Origin: Okapia johnstoni
Lineage: Eukaryota; Chordata; Mammalia; Artiodactyla; Giraffidae
Assembly: GCA_024291935.2 (NCBI GenBank)
Contig: CM044311.1
Span: 26,478,001-26,542,000, forward strand
Direction: 5' to 3'
Length of the DNA: 64,000 bases
In this document: piece after piece, positions 21,736-32,782 of the stretch
Layout of the letters: every line of letters starts with the position of its first letter
Numbering within the stretch: position 1 is the first letter of the stretch
Notes under the pieces: generated by a model
Seen by the model: the letters and a program-made list of their open reading frames with translations, nothing else
Database searches by the model: none
What the model was told of the DNA's origin: nothing
Program-made: the position numbers and the translations under genes

Positions 21736-22306
21736 TACTTCATAATGGAAGATGAAATTAAGGATTTTATAAAAAGAAGGTATAAAACTTGTTTATTTGA
21801 TAATACTTCCTTGTTTCTAAAGTAAATGTGACTATTCACCAGTGATTTTTTATTTTGAAAAACCTTTTGGTTCTTGTAACCTCTCTGTAATTCACCTCTC
21901 ATTCATATTATTCTGTTGCCCCAGATTTGTAATAATTCCTCACCCTCATACTATATGTTGCATACCACACAATATTCCTATAAAATGTCTAAATATAAAC
22001 ACATGACTATTCTAAGCATGTGCAGTGAAAGCACACTCAAAGAGCTTCATTAATATAACATGTTAAGTATACCTTACTTTCTTCTCCCTTGGTGAAAAAC
22101 TAGGTGACACTGAATTGATTTTCCTTCCTATTTATTTGGTTCCATAGGTTTTGACAAATAAGATAGATGAGAGTGGTAAGGGTGAGTGTTTCCAGGTGGT
22201 TCTGGTATAAAATTAGATGCACACTATGGAACAATATATTAAATGTATGTGTTTGTGCTTAACTAAATGAATACATATCAATAAAGATGTATATTTAAAA
22301 TGTATT
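21736..22306. other. Unique DNA
   Basis: AT-rich, nothing recognised. Confidence 0.4.
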
Positions 22307-22319
22307 TATAAAAAAGAAT

Positions 22320-22534
22320 GGACTTCCCTCATGGCTTCAGCTGCTAAGGAGTCTGCCTGCATGCAGGAGAGCTGGGTTCAATCCCAAGGTTGGGACGATC
22401 CCCTGGAGAAAGCAACAGCAACCCACTACAGTATTCTTGCCTGGGAAATCCCATGGACAGAGAGGAGCCTGGCAGGCTACAGTTCATGTGGTCACAAAGA
22501 GTGGGACAAAACTGAACGGCTTCTCTTCTTCTTC
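22320..22534 (+). mobile_element. Bov-tA SINE
   Basis: Complete copy with a CTT-rich tail. A perfect 13-bp TSD tataaaaaagaat lies at 22307-22319 and 22535-22547; the target resembles the TTAAAA-type site used by the L1 endonuclease. Confidence 0.95.
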
Positions 22535-22547
22535 TATAAAAAAGAAT

Positions 22548-22849
22548 AAAATAAATAACAAAACAAAATTTATGTGAAGTAAAAGTACATGTTTACCAAA
22601 AACATGCATTTTGAGAGAACATGCAAACAAAATTATGTTAAACCCATTAGACTGTTTGCCTGTGGTAGGAGGGAAGGTATGGGCTATGAGAACATAATGG
22701 ACTGATAAATGAAACCAGCATGGGTTTACACAGTCAGTGATGATAATGTATCATGAAATGAGGGCAATCAGTAGTCAACTCTCTGCACCATAAATACTTT
22801 CTAAACTAAGTAGAAGGAAGGGTTTCTGATGAACTTTAAAACAAGTAGA
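22548..22849. other. Unique DNA
   Basis: Nothing recognised. Confidence 0.35.
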
Positions 22850-23391
22850 CATGGAAGCAACCTAGATGCCCATCAGCAGACGAATGGATAAGGAAGCTGC
22901 GGTACATATACACAATAGAATATTACTCAGCTATTAAAAAGAATACATTCGAATCAGTTCTAAAGAGGTGGATGAAACTGGAGCCTATTATATAGAGTGA
23001 AGTAAGCCAGAAAGAAAAACACCAATACAGTATACTAACACACATATATGGTATTTAGTCAATCGGTAAAGATAACCCTGTATGCGAGACATCAAAAGAG
23101 ACACAGATAAATAGAACAGTATTATGGACTCTATGGGAGGGGGTGAGGGTGGGATGATATGGGAGAATGACATGGAAGTATGTAAATTATCATATGTGAA
23201 ACAAATCACCAGTCCAGGTTCAATGCATGATACAGGGTGCTCGGGGCTGGTGCACCAGGATGACCTGGAGGGATGGGATGGGGAGGGAGGTGGAAGGGGG
23301 GTTCTGGAAGGGGAAAACATGTACACCCGTGGTGGATTCATGTCAATGTATGGCAAAACAAATAAAAAAGAATAAATAAAGAAAAAAAAAA
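22850..23391 (+). mobile_element. Ruminant L1 3' end with A-rich tail
   Basis: Sense blocks of the 3' UTR: atggaagcaacctagatgcc, gaatggataaggaagctgcg, tagagtgaagtaagccagaa, gctcggggctggtgcacc, and a tail of AATAAA-like repeats ending in A11. Severely 5'-truncated. The purine-rich ggggagggaggtggaagggg tract is the usual L1 3' UTR G-run. Confidence 0.92.
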
Positions 23392-23539
23392 ATAGAGATC
23401 CAAGCTCAAATCAACAAAGTTATTGTACATCAAAAGGTGGCAAGTATTCAGAAAGGTAGAGTTTGATGACAGGGATGAATAAGAAAGAGCAGCATGGAGA
23501 GTTAAGGATGTAAAGCTGTTTCTTGATCAGTCAGCTAGC
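23392..23539. other. Unique DNA
   Basis: Nothing recognised. Confidence 0.35.
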
Positions 23540-24956
23540 CAGTTCAGTCGCTCAGTCATGTCCAACTCTTTGGGACCCCGTGAACTGCAGCATGCCAGTC
23601 ATCCCTGTCCATCACCAATTCCTGGAGTTTACCCAAACTCATGTCCATTGAGTCGGTGATGCCATCCAATCATCTCATCCTCTGTCATCACCTTCTCCTC
23701 CTGCCTTCAAACTTTCCCAGCATCAGGGTCTTTTCAGATGAGTCAGTTCTTCGCATCAGGTGGCCAAAGATTTGGAGTTTCAGCTTCAACAGCAGTCCTT
23801 CCAATGAACACCCAGGATTGATCTTCTTTAGGATGGACTGGTTGGAAGTCCTTGCAGTCCAAGGGACTCTCAAGAGTCTTCTCTAGCATAACAGTTCAAA
23901 AGCATCAATTCTTCGGCACTCAGCTTTCTTTATAGTCCAACTCTCACATCCATACATGACTACTGGAAAAACCATAGCTTTGACTAGATGGACCGTTATT
24001 GGCAAGGTAATGTCTCTGCTTTAATATGCTATCTAGGTTGGTCATAACTTTCCTGCCAAGGAGTAAGCATCTTCTAATTTCATGGCTGCAGTCACCATCT
24101 GCAGTGATTTTAGAGCCCCCCAAAATAAAGTCTATCACTGTTTCCATTGTTTCCCCATCTATTTGCCATGAAGTGATGGGACCAGGTGCCATGATCTTAG
24201 TTTTCTGAATGTTGAGCTTTAAACCAACTTTTTCACTCTCCTCTTTTACTTTCATCAAGAGGCTCTTTAGTTCTTCTTCACTTTATGCCATAAGGGTTGT
24301 GTCATCTGCATATCTGAGGTTCTTGATATTTCTCCTGGCAATCTGGATTCCAGCTTCTGCTTCTTCCAGCCCAGCATTTCTCATGATGTACTCTGCATAT
24401 AAGTTAAATAAGCAGGGGAACAATATACAGCCTTGATGTACTTCTTTTCCTATTTGAAACCAGTCTGTTGTTCCATGTCCAGTTCTAACTGTTGCTTTCT
24501 GACCTGTATAGAGGTTTCTCAAAAGGCAGGTCAGGTGGTCTGGTATTCCCATCTCTTGAAGAATTTTCCACAGTTTATTGTGATCCACACAGTCAAAGGC
24601 TTTGGCATAGTCAATAAAGCAGATGTAGATGCTTTTCCTGGAACTCTCTTGCTTTTTCAATGATCCAGTTGATGTTGGCAATTTGATCTTTGGTTCATCT
24701 GCCTTTTCTAAAACCAGCTTGAACATCTGGAAGTTCATAGTTCATGTACTGTTGAAGATTGGCTTGGAGAATTTTGAGCATTACTTTACTAGCGTGTGAG
24801 ATGAGTGCAATTGTGCGGTAGTTTGAGCATTCTTTGACATTGCCTTTCTTTGGGATTGAAAACTGACCTTTTCCAGTCCTGTGGCCACTGCTGAGTTTTC
24901 AAATTTGTTGACATATTGAGTGCAGCACTAAATAGCATCATCTTTTAGGATTTGAA
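23540..24956 (-). mobile_element. BovB LINE, 1.4 kb, 5'-truncated
   Basis: Tail at cagttcagtcgctcag, then antisense through the C-terminal region, the RT domain and into the RT N-terminal part, ending at catcttttaggatttgaa. Its RT box is intact. No clear TSD. Confidence 0.94.
24283..24738 (-). pseudogene. BovB ORF2 reverse transcriptase fragment
   Basis: 151 open codons on the - strand. In order I see the motif A region C-F-I-D-Y-A-K-A-F-D, a motif B with V-H-Q-G-C in place of the usual V-R-Q-G-C, and the catalytic L-R-Y-A-D-D at about 24301-24318. The frame ends shortly after the box at a TAA at 24283-24285. It is a dead LINE fragment. Confidence 0.92.
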
Positions 24957-25164
24957 GTCTCCTCAGAACCTTACAAGCTTTTGAATTGTCTATTCTAATT
25001 CTTAAGGATAACTCTATTCCTTGGAGGGCTCAGGAAGCAAACAGTGATCTTTGGAATCAAGAACTATTGCATTTAAACTCTATCAGTTATAGTTCTGAAG
25101 ATCAGAGCATCACATTCAGTCTTTTTAAACAAATAAAACACTTGTGTCCAGCACAGGGGTACGT
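24957..25164. other. Unique DNA
   Basis: Nothing recognised. Confidence 0.35.
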
Positions 25165-25173
25165 TCATGATAA

Positions 25174-25400
25174 AGTGAAAATGGAAAGTGAAAGTAAAGT
25201 TGCTCAGTTGTGTCTGACTCTTTGTGGCCCCATGGACTGTAGCTTACCAGGCTCCTCTGTCCATGGGGGTTCTCCAGGCAAGAATACTGGAGTAGGTTGT
25301 CATTTCCTTTTCCAGAGGATCTTCCCAACTCAGGGATCAAACCTGGGTTTCCCACATTGCAGGCAGATTTTTACCCTCTGGGCCACCAGGGAAGCCAGGC
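25174..25400 (-). mobile_element. Bov-tA SINE
   Basis: A gaaagtgaaagtaaagt lead, BovA body, and a tRNA head ending gccaccagggaagcc. A perfect 9-bp TSD tcatgataa lies at 25165-25173 and 25401-25409. Confidence 0.94.
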
Positions 25401-25409
25401 TCATGATAA

Positions 25410-25721
25410 GCACACTAGCAATCATACTTCCTGTATGCTTTATCTTTCTCTGATGTTACCACGCATGCATTCAGTCAGCCAGCATCGCTTGAGAAACTAC
25501 TGTGGTTTGTGCACTGAAAATTTACAAAATGGAGACGACATACCGATGCTTTCAAAATGATGGTAGTCTGATGGGAAAAACAGAGTTAAATAAAAAACTC
25601 TATGATAGGTTGAGAAATGCAAAGATGAATATAGTGGATAGTAGAGGGACAGAGAGAACAAAGCTCTGAATCGTATAACATGTTGTTTTGGAAGACAAAG
25701 TAACTTGAGTGTTGTCATGTA
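25410..25721. other. Unique DNA
   Basis: Nothing recognised. Confidence 0.35.
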
Positions 25722-25852
25722 GAGTTGCTGTACTCAGTCGCTCACTTGTGTCTTACTCTTTTTGACCCCATGAGCTGTAGGCTGAGAGGCTCCTCCCTCT
25801 TTGGGATTCTCTAGGCAAGAGTACTGGAGTGGATTGCCATTTTATTCTCTGG
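25722..25852 (-). mobile_element. BovA SINE fragment, diverged
   Basis: Body only (gtactcagtcgctcacttgt to ggattgccattttattctc), with many differences from the family sequence. Confidence 0.82.
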
Positions 25853-27418
25853 GAAAGGAAGGGTTAGTAATTAGGATGCAAATATTTGGAAGAATCCTTC
25901 TGTGTGAAGAAAATTGCTAAACACTTGATGGCCATTCTAAGCATCAGAACTGAGAAACATTTCAGTTGATTCTCCATGGTAAATTTTTACTTTCTAATAA
26001 ATTAACTTGTTATCCATTTTCCCATCACATTTCTTTTCTATGCTACTTATTTCATTTTGCTTTGCTATGAAACTCAGTTGGCTAATGTGAAGCTAATCTT
26101 GTTTTCCATAAGGTTAAGAAGACTTTTTTTAGAACATTAGAATCCCTGGGAATGTTTCTTCTAAACTCTGATTTAATCCATATATATTTACTCAGTGTTT
26201 ATATTTCATGCTTCTTTTTCCTGAGTGAATATTATTTTAAATACATGCTCAGATTCTTGTGTGTATACATATATTTGTATATAGACAGAATATACATCTT
26301 TTTCCTTAAAAAGAGAAGACTAGAAAAGTTATGTTTGGACAGGACTCATTAATACAAACCCAGTGCCCAATACATGATAGTGATGTCGGAAATGTTTTTA
26401 CTTTACAAAATCTACTAAAATGGCAAGAGTTTCCTGGAACAACATTTAGTGTTTGTTTTTAAAGCAAACCCCTGGGTTTACTTTGTAAAAACTCATGAAT
26501 GTTTTTTTATTCACCCCATATCCTTTTCAGTGTTGCTCCATGCCAAAGGAAATATGATTAAGGCAACTCAGGAAGAGTCTTGGTATGCAATAAGACACAG
26601 TAGATATATCTCATGGAGGACTCAAAAAAAGAGAATGGGAAAATCTGTAGACATACTCTTGGATAATGGGGCAAGTTATAACTCAAACTCTCTTCAAACG
26701 ATAACTCAAGATTTAAAATACTTTCCCCTTCAGACTGATAGCAGTAACTTAAACTTCGCTCCAAAGCTTCTGTCAAAAACAAAAACAACAGCAACAAAAA
26801 TTAAGTCCTAAAATGTTTATAAGACCCAGTGGCATTACCAAAGCTGGGGAAGACAAAACACTGGAAAATAGGTCTATTTCCTGTGTGTTCACTTTTGTGG
26901 CTCAAATGGTTTAAAATGTAGTTTAAGGATTTCTCTCTCCTTGTCTTAATTATTGACAGAGTTTGAAATAAAATACATTTATGATGAAACCAATGAGAAT
27001 GGATTTCTTTTGAAACCTACTCCCCACCCGCTCCCCAGACTTCTGAATGCATCAGGATTTAGAACCTGCTTCTGTGGCAATGGCCATGCTGCATTCTGCA
27101 GTTACATAAAGTGGACGAGGTTAGGAAAGGAGAGCGTGGCCAAAAATGGGTATTTAGATTCAAGTTATAAGGTGCACGAAAGACATGGAATAAATATCTT
27201 CTCCAAAATATGTTAAAACAATTTAAGTCACATAGGTCTCATTTTCGACCTTCTGTTTGGAAACCTAGCAACTAATAGTTCTGAATTTCTTCGTGTGTCT
27301 AATGTGAATACACAGAGAATGCAAACCGAGTTGCATTATGCAGGTGGCTATTTCAGCAGCTCAGTTGATGTGAACCAGGCAATTTTAATAACGAATGAAA
27401 TTCAGTAAAAAACTCAGC
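25853..27418. other. Unique DNA, 1.6 kb with no recognised repeat
   Basis: No ruminant insertion and no old repeat that I recognise. Two open frames (26449-26811, 120 codons; 26953-27216, 87 codons) have no recognisable domain. The second lies in a G+C-richer patch around 27020-27150. I see no paired splice sites that would make them exons. Confidence 0.45.
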
Positions 27419-27483
27419 TAATAGAAAGGGGCTTCCCTTATAGCTCAGTTGATAAAGAATCCGCCTGCAATGCAGGAGACCCT

Positions 27484-27494
27484 GGTTCGATTCC
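27484..27494 (+). promoter_or_regulatory. Pol III B box of the first tRNA head
   Basis: GGTTCGATTCC matches the GGTTCGANNCC B-box pattern bound by TFIIIC. The matching A-box-like sequence tagctcagttg lies upstream at 27441. Whether this copy is transcribed cannot be judged from sequence. Confidence 0.6.
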
Positions 27495-27602
27495 TGGGTC
27501 CGGAAGATTCACTAGAGAAGGGATAGGTTACCCACTCCAGTATTCTCGGACTTCCCTTGTGGCTTAGCTGGTAGATAATCTGCCTGCAATGAGGGAGACT
27601 TG

Positions 27603-27613
27603 GGTTCGATCCC
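27603..27613 (+). promoter_or_regulatory. Pol III B box of the second tRNA head
   Basis: GGTTCGATCCC, a second perfect B-box match about 120 bp after the first within the same SINE. Confidence 0.6.
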
Positions 27614-27727
27614 TGGGTTGGGAAGATCCCCTGGAGAAGGGAAAGGCTACTCACTCCAGTATTCTGGCCTGGAGGATTCAAATTCGGACACGACTGAGCA
27701 ACTTTCACTTTCACTTTCAATAGAAAA

Positions 27728-29139
27728 GTGAAAGAGATTAGATTGAAACGTCCTTGTTGCAGTTTAAATGTGTCATTGGCTCTTGAAATCAGATTTATGA
27801 GAGAAGGTAGGCATTCTTTGCAGTTTTTTTTGACTTTCTAAGAAAATAAGTATTAATGATGTTGACTAACTCAAGGAAAGGACATACCTCTCTATGTGTA
27901 TGTATATTTGTTTTAGGCAACCTGTAAAGTTTACACCTTCTCTGGAATATCTGGGTGGCCTAGTAAGTTTTCAAAGTTTTACTTTGTCTTTATATGTGTC
28001 TTTTTTTTATGTGCAGAGGTTCAACTTTGGTCATGGTTCTTGGTCATAAAAACTTCATCAGCTTTGGATTCAGCTTCAGCATTTGTGACACTACATAGTG
28101 AATACCTGATACAGTGTCATTTTTTGTCTCTAGTTAAGTTATTGTCAATATTATTTGCTTACAAAGGTTATCATCACATTCAGTCAATTTCAGGAACACA
28201 GACAAGTGTATCATTTGAATTTATTTTCAGGAATGAAAACACATTACAAATGAATAGAACATTCTATATGTAGTTTGGAGTGGAAAATCACCTGAAATAT
28301 TTTCTATGTTGAAAATCCATTAATCTGTTGAAATGTATTGATATCATTACAGAGTGAAAATACTTTACTAATTAATAATGATAAAATTATTGTATTCAAT
28401 AAGTGATTAATAACTTCAAGTAATTAAAATAGCATCTGTATCATTAAGCTACTTTAAATAGTGTTTTAATTCTAACTATTTACTTATAGTTAAGACACCA
28501 ATTGCCTTTTAAGTAAACATCTTACTTGTTAACTTTTTACATCTTGTAAAAATGAATTATAAGCAGAATGTACAAGCAAAACATATTTGGTTCTTACTAA
28601 TTAAGCCTCAAAACAATAGATTCTAAGAAAGTATTTTAAGAAAATAATTCCCTCTAGACTTCAATCTGTGGAGGATAAATATCTAAACAAGTGTTTGTCA
28701 AAATTATTGCTTGTAAACCACACAGCATTTTTAGCAGTGGACATGAAAAACTTGAGATTCACCTATACTGTGTATCTTAGCTACGAAGTTTCAAAAAACA
28801 AAAGAAAAAAAGTCTTCCAAAATTATATTCTGCTTTGCACAAAATCATTAGTAATATTATTAAAATTGTTATGTTTATACCTTATATATGGGACATAGAG
28901 AAAGAATTTGCTTTTCTTTAAAAAAGATTCAACAGCAGAGTGAAATAATGACTAATTTCATGCTTCCACCTTATTCATTGCTTAGGGATATCTGGGTTTT
29001 AAAAAGTTTATATTACACTGAGTAGAACTGTAAATATATTTCCAGAATGAAAAACTTTATAGGAAGTATCATGCATTTGTTAGTGACAGTGTATTAAGCA
29101 GGTAGATGGTGTGTTGTGTTTATATTGCATTTATTTCTG
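27728..29139. other. Unique AT-rich DNA, 1.4 kb
   Basis: Very AT-rich around 28290-28660. Short open frames at 28040-28273 and 28668-28898 have no recognised domain. No repeat recognised. Confidence 0.45.
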
Positions 29140-30115
29140 TGATTCATTTTGAGTTTGTGTGTGATATGAGATAAGGATCCAATATTATTCTTTTGCATGT
29201 GGCTATCCAGTTATCCCAGCATTAATAATTGAACATATTCTATCCTCATTAAATTGTTGCGGCACCCATGTGGAAAATCTGTTGACAGTTAAGTGTGAAT
29301 AGTCAAATCTAACAAAATAGAATTATTTCTTTACTTTCAGTCCTACACCTATTACATATATGGATATGTATATGTACACGTGTGTATATGTCTATCTTTT
29401 TATGTCAGTACCACACTGTCTTGCTTATTGTGACTTTGTAGTAAGTTTAAAATTAGGAAAGCTGAGTGTTCCAAATTTGATTTCCTCAAGGTTGTTTTGC
29501 TTGTTCTAGGTCCCTTATATTTCCATATGAGTTTGAAGATTAGCTTGTCAGTTTTTGTGAAAAACAGTTGGGATTTTGATAGGTATTGTGTTGAATCTGT
29601 AGATCAATTAAGACGTATTGTCACTTTAACACTGTTAAGTCTTCCGCTTTATGAAAATGATATCTTCCTATTTACTTAGATCTTCTTTATTTCAACAGTT
29701 TTGTGGTTCTCAGTGTGCAATTCTTACACTTCTTTAATTAAAGTTATTTCTAATTATTTTGTTCTTTTTGATGCTATTGCAAATGGAATTAAAAAAAAAT
29801 TATGTATGGATTATGCATTGTTAATGTATAAAAGGGCAATTGATTTTTCTCTATTGATCCTGCAACTTACCTGAACTCATTCATTAGTTCTAATAGACTT
29901 TTTGTATGTCTGTGTGTATGTGCATGTGTGTTTACAGAATCTTTAAGATTTTCTTCATAAAAGATTGTATCATCAGTGAATAATGATAGTTTTACTTCTT
30001 TCCATCCAATATGGATGTCTTTTATTACTTTTAATTGCCTAATTACCTGAATCTTTTTTTTTTTGTCTACATTATGTTTGCCCCAACTAGTATTGCTGTC
30101 TCAGGAAGTAATGAT
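29140..30115 (-). mobile_element. Old mammalian L1, ORF2/3' portion
   Basis: Antisense L1 blocks in order: attattcttttgcatgtggc, cagtaccacactgtcttgct, ggattttgataggtattgtg, ttgttctttttgatgctatt, and gattgtatcatcagtgaata. These correspond to ORF2 read backwards. Degenerate, no coding capacity. Confidence 0.85.
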
Positions 30116-30261
30116 GTTAAGTAATTGCCCAAATAATTATACACATTTTACTTTTTTTTTTTTTTAAATAAATGCCCCAGAGAAAGTGCTGTTTATGCTG
30201 AGGGGGCACTTAGACAAGTCAAATGAAGAGAAGCACTGTGAATGGGACTTTTCAGGGAGCT
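30116..30261. other. Unique DNA before BovB
   Basis: A T14 run near 30151. Nothing else recognised. Confidence 0.35.
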
Positions 30262-30272
30262 ATCCAACAGGT

Positions 30273-31550
30273 TATCTCGCACGCTAGCAAAGTAATGCTC
30301 AAAATTCTCCAAGCCAAACTTCAACAGTACATGAACCATGAACTTCCAGATATTCAAGCTGGATATAGAAAAGGCAGAGGAACAAGAGATCAAATTGCCA
30401 ACATCTGTTGGACCATCAAAAAAGCAAGAGAGTTCCAGAAAAACATCTACATCTGCTTTATTGACTATGTCAAAGCCTTTGACTGTGTGGATCACAACAA
30501 ACTGGGAAAATTCTTGAAGAGATGGGAATGCCAGACCACCTGACCTGCTTCCTGAGAAATCTGTATGCAGGTCAGGAAACAACAGTTAGAACTGGACATG
30601 GAACAATAGACTAGTTCCAAATTGGGAAAGGAGTACGTCAAGGCTGTATATTGTCACCTTACTTATTTAACTTATATGCAGAGTACATCATGAGAGATGC
30701 TGGGCTGGATGAAGCACAAGCTGGGATCAAGATTGCTGGGAGAAATATCAATAAGCTCAGATATGCAGATAACACCCTCCTTGTGGCAGAAACTGTGGGA
30801 GAACTAAAGAGCCTCTTGAAGAAAGTAAAAGAGGAGAGTGAAAAAGTTGGTTTAAAGCTCAACATTCAGAAAACTAAGATCATGGCATCTGGTTCCATCA
30901 CTTCATGACAAATAGATGGGGAAGCAATGGAAAGAGTGAGAGACTTTATATTTTGGGGGGGCTCCAAAATCACTACAGATGGTGAATGAAGCCGTGGAAT
31001 TAAAAGACACTTGCTCCTTGGAAGAAAAGTTAAGACTAACCTAGACAGCATATTAAAAAGCAGAGAAACTACTTTGCCAACAAAGGTCCATCTAGTCAAA
31101 GCTATGGTTTTTCCAGTAGTCATGTATGGATGTGAGAGTTGGACTATAAAGAAGGTTGAGCGCCGAAGAATTGATGCTTTTGAACTGTGGTGTTGGAGAA
31201 GACACTTGAGAGTCCCTTGGACTGCAAGGAGATCCAACCAGTCCATCCCAGAGGAAATCAGTCCTGAATATTCATTGGAAGGACTGATGTTGAAGTTGAA
31301 ACTCCAATATTTGGCCACCTGATGCGAAGAACTGACTCATTTGAAAAGACTCTGATGCTGAGAAAGATTGAAAGCAGGAGGAGAAGGGGATGACAGAGGA
31401 TGAGATGGTTGGATGGCATCACTGACTCAATGGACATGAGTTTGAGTAAACTCTGGAGGTTGGTGATGGACAGGGAGGCCTGGAGTGCTGCAGTCCATGG
31501 GTTCACGAAGAGTCAGATAAGACTCAGTGACTGAACTGATTGACTGACTG
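30273..31550 (+). mobile_element. BovB LINE, 1.3 kb, with perfect TSD
   Basis: 5'-truncated in the RT domain, starting tatctcgcacgctagc, and ending in a gactgaactgattgactgac tail. A perfect 11-bp TSD atccaacaggt at 30262-30272 and 31551-31561 fixes both ends. The RT box reads Y-A-D-N at 30762-30773, so the second catalytic Asp is lost. A TGG-to-TAG change near 30611 adds a stop. Confidence 0.96.
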
Positions 31551-31561
31551 ATCCAACAGGT

Positions 31562-31997
31562 CAAATATTTAAATGTTCTCTGGTGATGCAGTTTTGGAGA
31601 AGACTCCAAACTCATTCTGCACCCCTCCCCTCATTAACTGTTTATCTGCTGTTTTTCAGCTACCATATTTAAGTGGCTTGTTGATTCTTAAGTTTATCAT
31701 GGAACTGGGGGAAAGAAAATGAAATGGGGCAAGTCATAGTGTCATAAAGCTCACTGCTGTTATTACCAAGATTCAACTCTTTTTTCTTGTTAAATAGTCC
31801 CTAGATTATTAGAAATATTTTGGTCAATTTCTAGATTTCTGAAAAGGTTAATTTGAATGGTTCATCTGTTGTTTTTATTGTTTATGTGAGAGACTCAATT
31901 TTTGAAGCTCTTTACTCTGCTCTTCCAGAATAGCTTGTCCTTGAGGACTATTATATTAAATCACTTCTGAAAATACTCCGAGGGCATTTTCAATATT
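31562..31997. other. Unique DNA
   Basis: T-rich, no recognised feature. Confidence 0.35.
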
Positions 31998-32290
31998 ATT
32001 GGTTCAAAATTAGGAAAGGAGTATGTCAAGTCTATACATTGTCATTCTACTTATTTAAATTCTATGCAGAGTACGTTACATAAAATGCCAGGCTGAACGA
32101 ATCACAAACTGGAATCAAGCTTACTGGGAGAAATAGCAACAGCCTCAGATATGCAGATGAGACCACTTTAATGGTGAAGAAGAACTAAAGAGCTTCTTGA
32201 TGAGGGTGAAAGAGGAGAGTGAAAAATCTGGCTTGAAACTCAACATTAAAAATAGTAAGATCATGGCATCTGGTTCCATCACTTCTTGGT
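31998..32290 (+). mobile_element. BovB internal RT fragment
   Basis: Covers only the stretch from RT motif B to just after the catalytic box (attggttcaaaattaggaaa to tccatcacttcttgg). Neither end of the element is present. The box reads Y-A-D-E at 32150-32161, with Glu for the second Asp. Confidence 0.9.
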
Positions 32291-32651
32291 AATGAGAGAG
32301 TCAATTATTAGGATGTTTGATAAGAAGTCCTGGGTCCCAAAGGAGGAGATAGGGGTCTTGAAGTCTCAAAGAGGAGAAAAGGACAAACATCTTTTTTTTC
32401 TCTCTACATTCCTCAGTCTTAGTCACATAAAACTTTTTTTTTTCTTTAAGCCTGCAGGTGTTGATTACACAACAACACAACTCAGCTTAAACTCTGTACT
32501 AAGGATTATATGACAACAATGTATTCTTCTTGAGGACAGTTTCTCCTTGAAAATCTTCTGACTAATCCTGTTATCTTAAAATGTAAATTGTGGGAGTGAG
32601 TCTAGTAAGATCTTTACAACTTTGAGACATTCTTTTGATTTATTGTAATAA

Positions 32652-32671
32652 CCAATTGAAAAAGTATATAA
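32652..32671 (+). promoter_or_regulatory. LTR CCAAT and TATA boxes
   Basis: CCAAT at 32652-32656, with a TATATAA at 32665-32671. This is the core of a pol II LTR promoter about 90 bp before the poly(A) signal. The spacing between the two boxes is unusually short. Confidence 0.55.
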
Positions 32672-32759
32672 CTCCCTTTTTCAAAGAATAGCGAGGGGGG
32701 AATTCTCCATCTGCCTTCTGATGTCTGTGTCAGAAGCTTTCTGTCCTTTTTCATACTTT

Positions 32760-32765
32760 AATAAA
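32760..32765 (+). terminator. LTR poly(A) signal AATAAA
   Basis: AATAAA within tttaataaaactctg, typical of the R region of a retroviral LTR. A CA dinucleotide suitable for cleavage lies about 11 bp downstream. Confidence 0.65.
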
Positions 32766-32782
32766 ACTCTGCTACACAAAAG

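Larger units (their letters stand above)
27428..27718 (+). mobile_element. Dimeric tRNA-head SINE (two tRNA-like units plus short BovA tail)
   Basis: Two consecutive tRNA-like heads, each starting cttccctt, each with an A-box-like tagctca/agctgg region and an intact B box. The second is followed by only a short BovA tail, aattcggacacgactgagc, and then a ctttcactttcactttc run. TSD aatagaaa at 27420-27427 and 27719-27726. The layout resembles the SINE2-type bovid element. Confidence 0.85.
32314..32780 (+). mobile_element. Bovid ERV LTR, 3'-truncated
   Basis: Recognisable LTR-like sequence: aagtcctgggtcccaaagga, caggtgttgattacacaaca and taatcctgttatcttaaaat. It carries promoter and poly(A) signals in the right order and spacing. 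It stops about 15 bp after the AATAAA; the U5 region is missing and BovB sequence follows at once. No gag, pol or env sequence adjoins, so it is a solo or broken LTR. Its exact start is uncertain by about 20 bp. Confidence 0.72.

Noticed and set aside
26449..26811. 120-codon frame as a coding exon
   Set aside because: Not recognisable, no splice-site pair around it, and a frame overlaps it on the other strand.
32314..32780. Provirus with coding genes
   Set aside because: Only one LTR-like piece is present; no primer-binding site, gag, pol or env sequence lies beside it.
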